In this document: piece by piece, positions 5,961-6,754 of the stretch
Position numbering within the stretch: the first letter of the stretch is position 1
How the letters are laid out: every line of letters starts with the position of its first letter
Assembly (NCBI GenBank): GCA_003545125.1
Contig: DQCI01000236.1
Coordinates: forward strand, 25,350 to 32,103
DNA from: Paracoccaceae bacterium
GTDB lineage: Bacteria > Pseudomonadota > Alphaproteobacteria > Rhodobacterales > Rhodobacteraceae
Length of the DNA stretch: 6,754 nt
Direction: 5' to 3'
Made by a program: the position numbers and the translations under genes
The notes under the pieces: model-generated
The model's database searches: none
Seen by the model: the letters and a program-made list of their open reading frames with translations, nothing else
What the model was told of the DNA's origin: nothing

Positions 5961-6754
5961 ATGACCCATGATGTTCTGGTGTCGGGCGGTGGGCCGGTCG
6001 GGCTCGGCCTCGCGATCGAGCTTGGCCAGCGCGGCCACCGCGTCGCCGTCGTCGAACGCAGCCCCGGGTTGGGCCGCATTCCCAAGGGCCAGAACCTGAC
6101 CCAACGCAGCATGGAGATCTTGCGGACCTGGGGCGTCGAAGAGGCGATCCGGGACGCGAAAACCGTGCCGAAAGGGATCGGGCTCGGCGGCGTCACCGCC
6201 TGGGGGTCGCTCACCAGTGGCTACCATTATGACTGGTACAACCGCGCCGACGTGCGTGCCTACTACGCCGCCGCCAGCGAACGCCTGCCGCAATACGAGA
6301 CCGAACGGGTGCTGCGCGACCGGGTCGCGGCGCTCGACAGCGTTGAATTCCTGCTCGGTTGGACCACGCACGGGATCGAGGTGGGGGAAGACGGCGCGGC
6401 GCTTTCCCTGACCCGCTGGGACGAGACCCGTCGGCTGGAAGCCCCCTACCTCGTCGGCTGCGACGGCAGCCGCTCGCGGGTAAGGCAGGCGAGCGGCATC
6501 GACGAGACAGTGCGCGACCACGTCCGGCTGATGGCGCTGGTGGTGTTGCGCTCGCCGGAGTTGTTCGCGCTGGTCTCGGACCGCTTCCCCGACAAGCAGT
6601 TCTTCAACGTGCTGCACCCCGACCTTGACGGCTACTGGATGTTCTTCGGCGTGGTGGACTGGGGCGAGAGCTTCTTCTGTCACGCCTTATTCCCAAACGA
6701 CACCGACCGCGCGACCGTCGATCCGACCGACCTCATCCGCCGCGCGGTCGGGGC
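5961..6754 (+). CDS. FAD-dependent aromatic-type monooxygenase (group A flavoprotein hydroxylase), N-terminal part
   Basis: The frame is open from ATG 5961 to the window end, giving 264 residues of a protein that is usually 500-600 long. Gly9-x-Gly11-x-x-Gly14 with Glu32 (GGGPVGLGLAIELG ... VVER) is the ADP-binding fold of FAD enzymes. RIPKGQNLTQRSMEIL at about 39-54 is the FAD-contacting segment of the para-hydroxybenzoate hydroxylase fold. GCDGSRSRVRQ at 166-176, with Asp168, is the DG motif involved in FAD and NAD(P)H binding. The GD motif would lie beyond the window. Such enzymes are cytoplasmic, use NAD(P)H and O2, and hydroxylate phenolic or related rings. The start is supported by the GGAGG site. 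The gene is divergent from the TSUP permease with only 53 bp between them, and no clear promoter of its own is visible in that gap. The substrate cannot be read from this half. Confidence 0.9.
   Translation, partial: MTHDVLVSGGGPVGLGLAIELGQRGHRVAVVERSPGLGRIPKGQNLTQRSMEILRTWGVEEAIRDAKTVPKGIGLGGVTAWGSLTSGYHYDWYNRADVRAYYAAASERLPQYETERVLRDRVAALDSVEFLLGWTTHGIEVGEDGAALSLTRWDETRRLEAPYLVGCDGSRSRVRQASGIDETVRDHVRLMALVVLRSPELFALVSDRFPDKQFFNVLHPDLDGYWMFFGVVDWGESFFCHALFPNDTDRATVDPTDLIRRAVG

Noticed and set aside
5796..6683. 295-codon minus-strand open frame opposite the flavin monooxygenase
   Set aside because: The plus-strand frame has clear FAD motifs and a ribosome site; the minus frame is its shadow.

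Overview
The window is GC-rich, densely coded DNA with short intergenic gaps. Gene content (a tripartite TRAP transporter with a divergent FCD-type GntR regulator, an NAD(P)-dependent aldehyde dehydrogenase, a TSUP permease and a flavin monooxygenase) fits an accessory catabolic region of an alphaproteobacterium, most likely Rhodobacteraceae-like. That placement is inferred from family knowledge; no marker gene is present.

Layout. Minus strand, reading leftward from about 2183: a GntR-family regulator (1489-2183), whose stop overlaps the start (1492) of an aldehyde dehydrogenase ending at 42. Plus strand, rightward from a roughly 220 bp divergent control region (2184-2406): a TRAP solute-binding protein (about 2407-3308), the small TRAP membrane subunit (3313-3837) and the large TRAP membrane subunit (3837-5138), tightly packed. 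Then a convergent TSUP (TauE/SafE-like) permease on minus (5158-5907) and, diverging from it, a group A flavin monooxygenase (5961 to beyond the window end).

The most notable thing is damage. Between about 1390 and 2770 the coding sequence has four frameshifts, two in-frame TAA stops at positions where tyrosine is expected, and an apparent internal loss in the binding-protein gene. The regulator and the binding protein are broken as read, and the dehydrogenase has lost the frame of its N-terminus. The flanks (42-1390 and 2770-6754) read cleanly. This is either local gene decay or a local stretch of poor consensus sequence; the sequence alone cannot decide.

If intact, the genes would form a regulated uptake-and-oxidation module: the GntR protein senses a small acid and controls both divergent units, the TRAP system imports an organic acid, the dehydrogenase oxidises an aldehyde intermediate to an acid, and the monooxygenase hydroxylates an aromatic-type substrate. 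The substrate cannot be read from the sequence. I found no RNA gene, CRISPR array, insertion sequence or convincing novel multi-gene system here.
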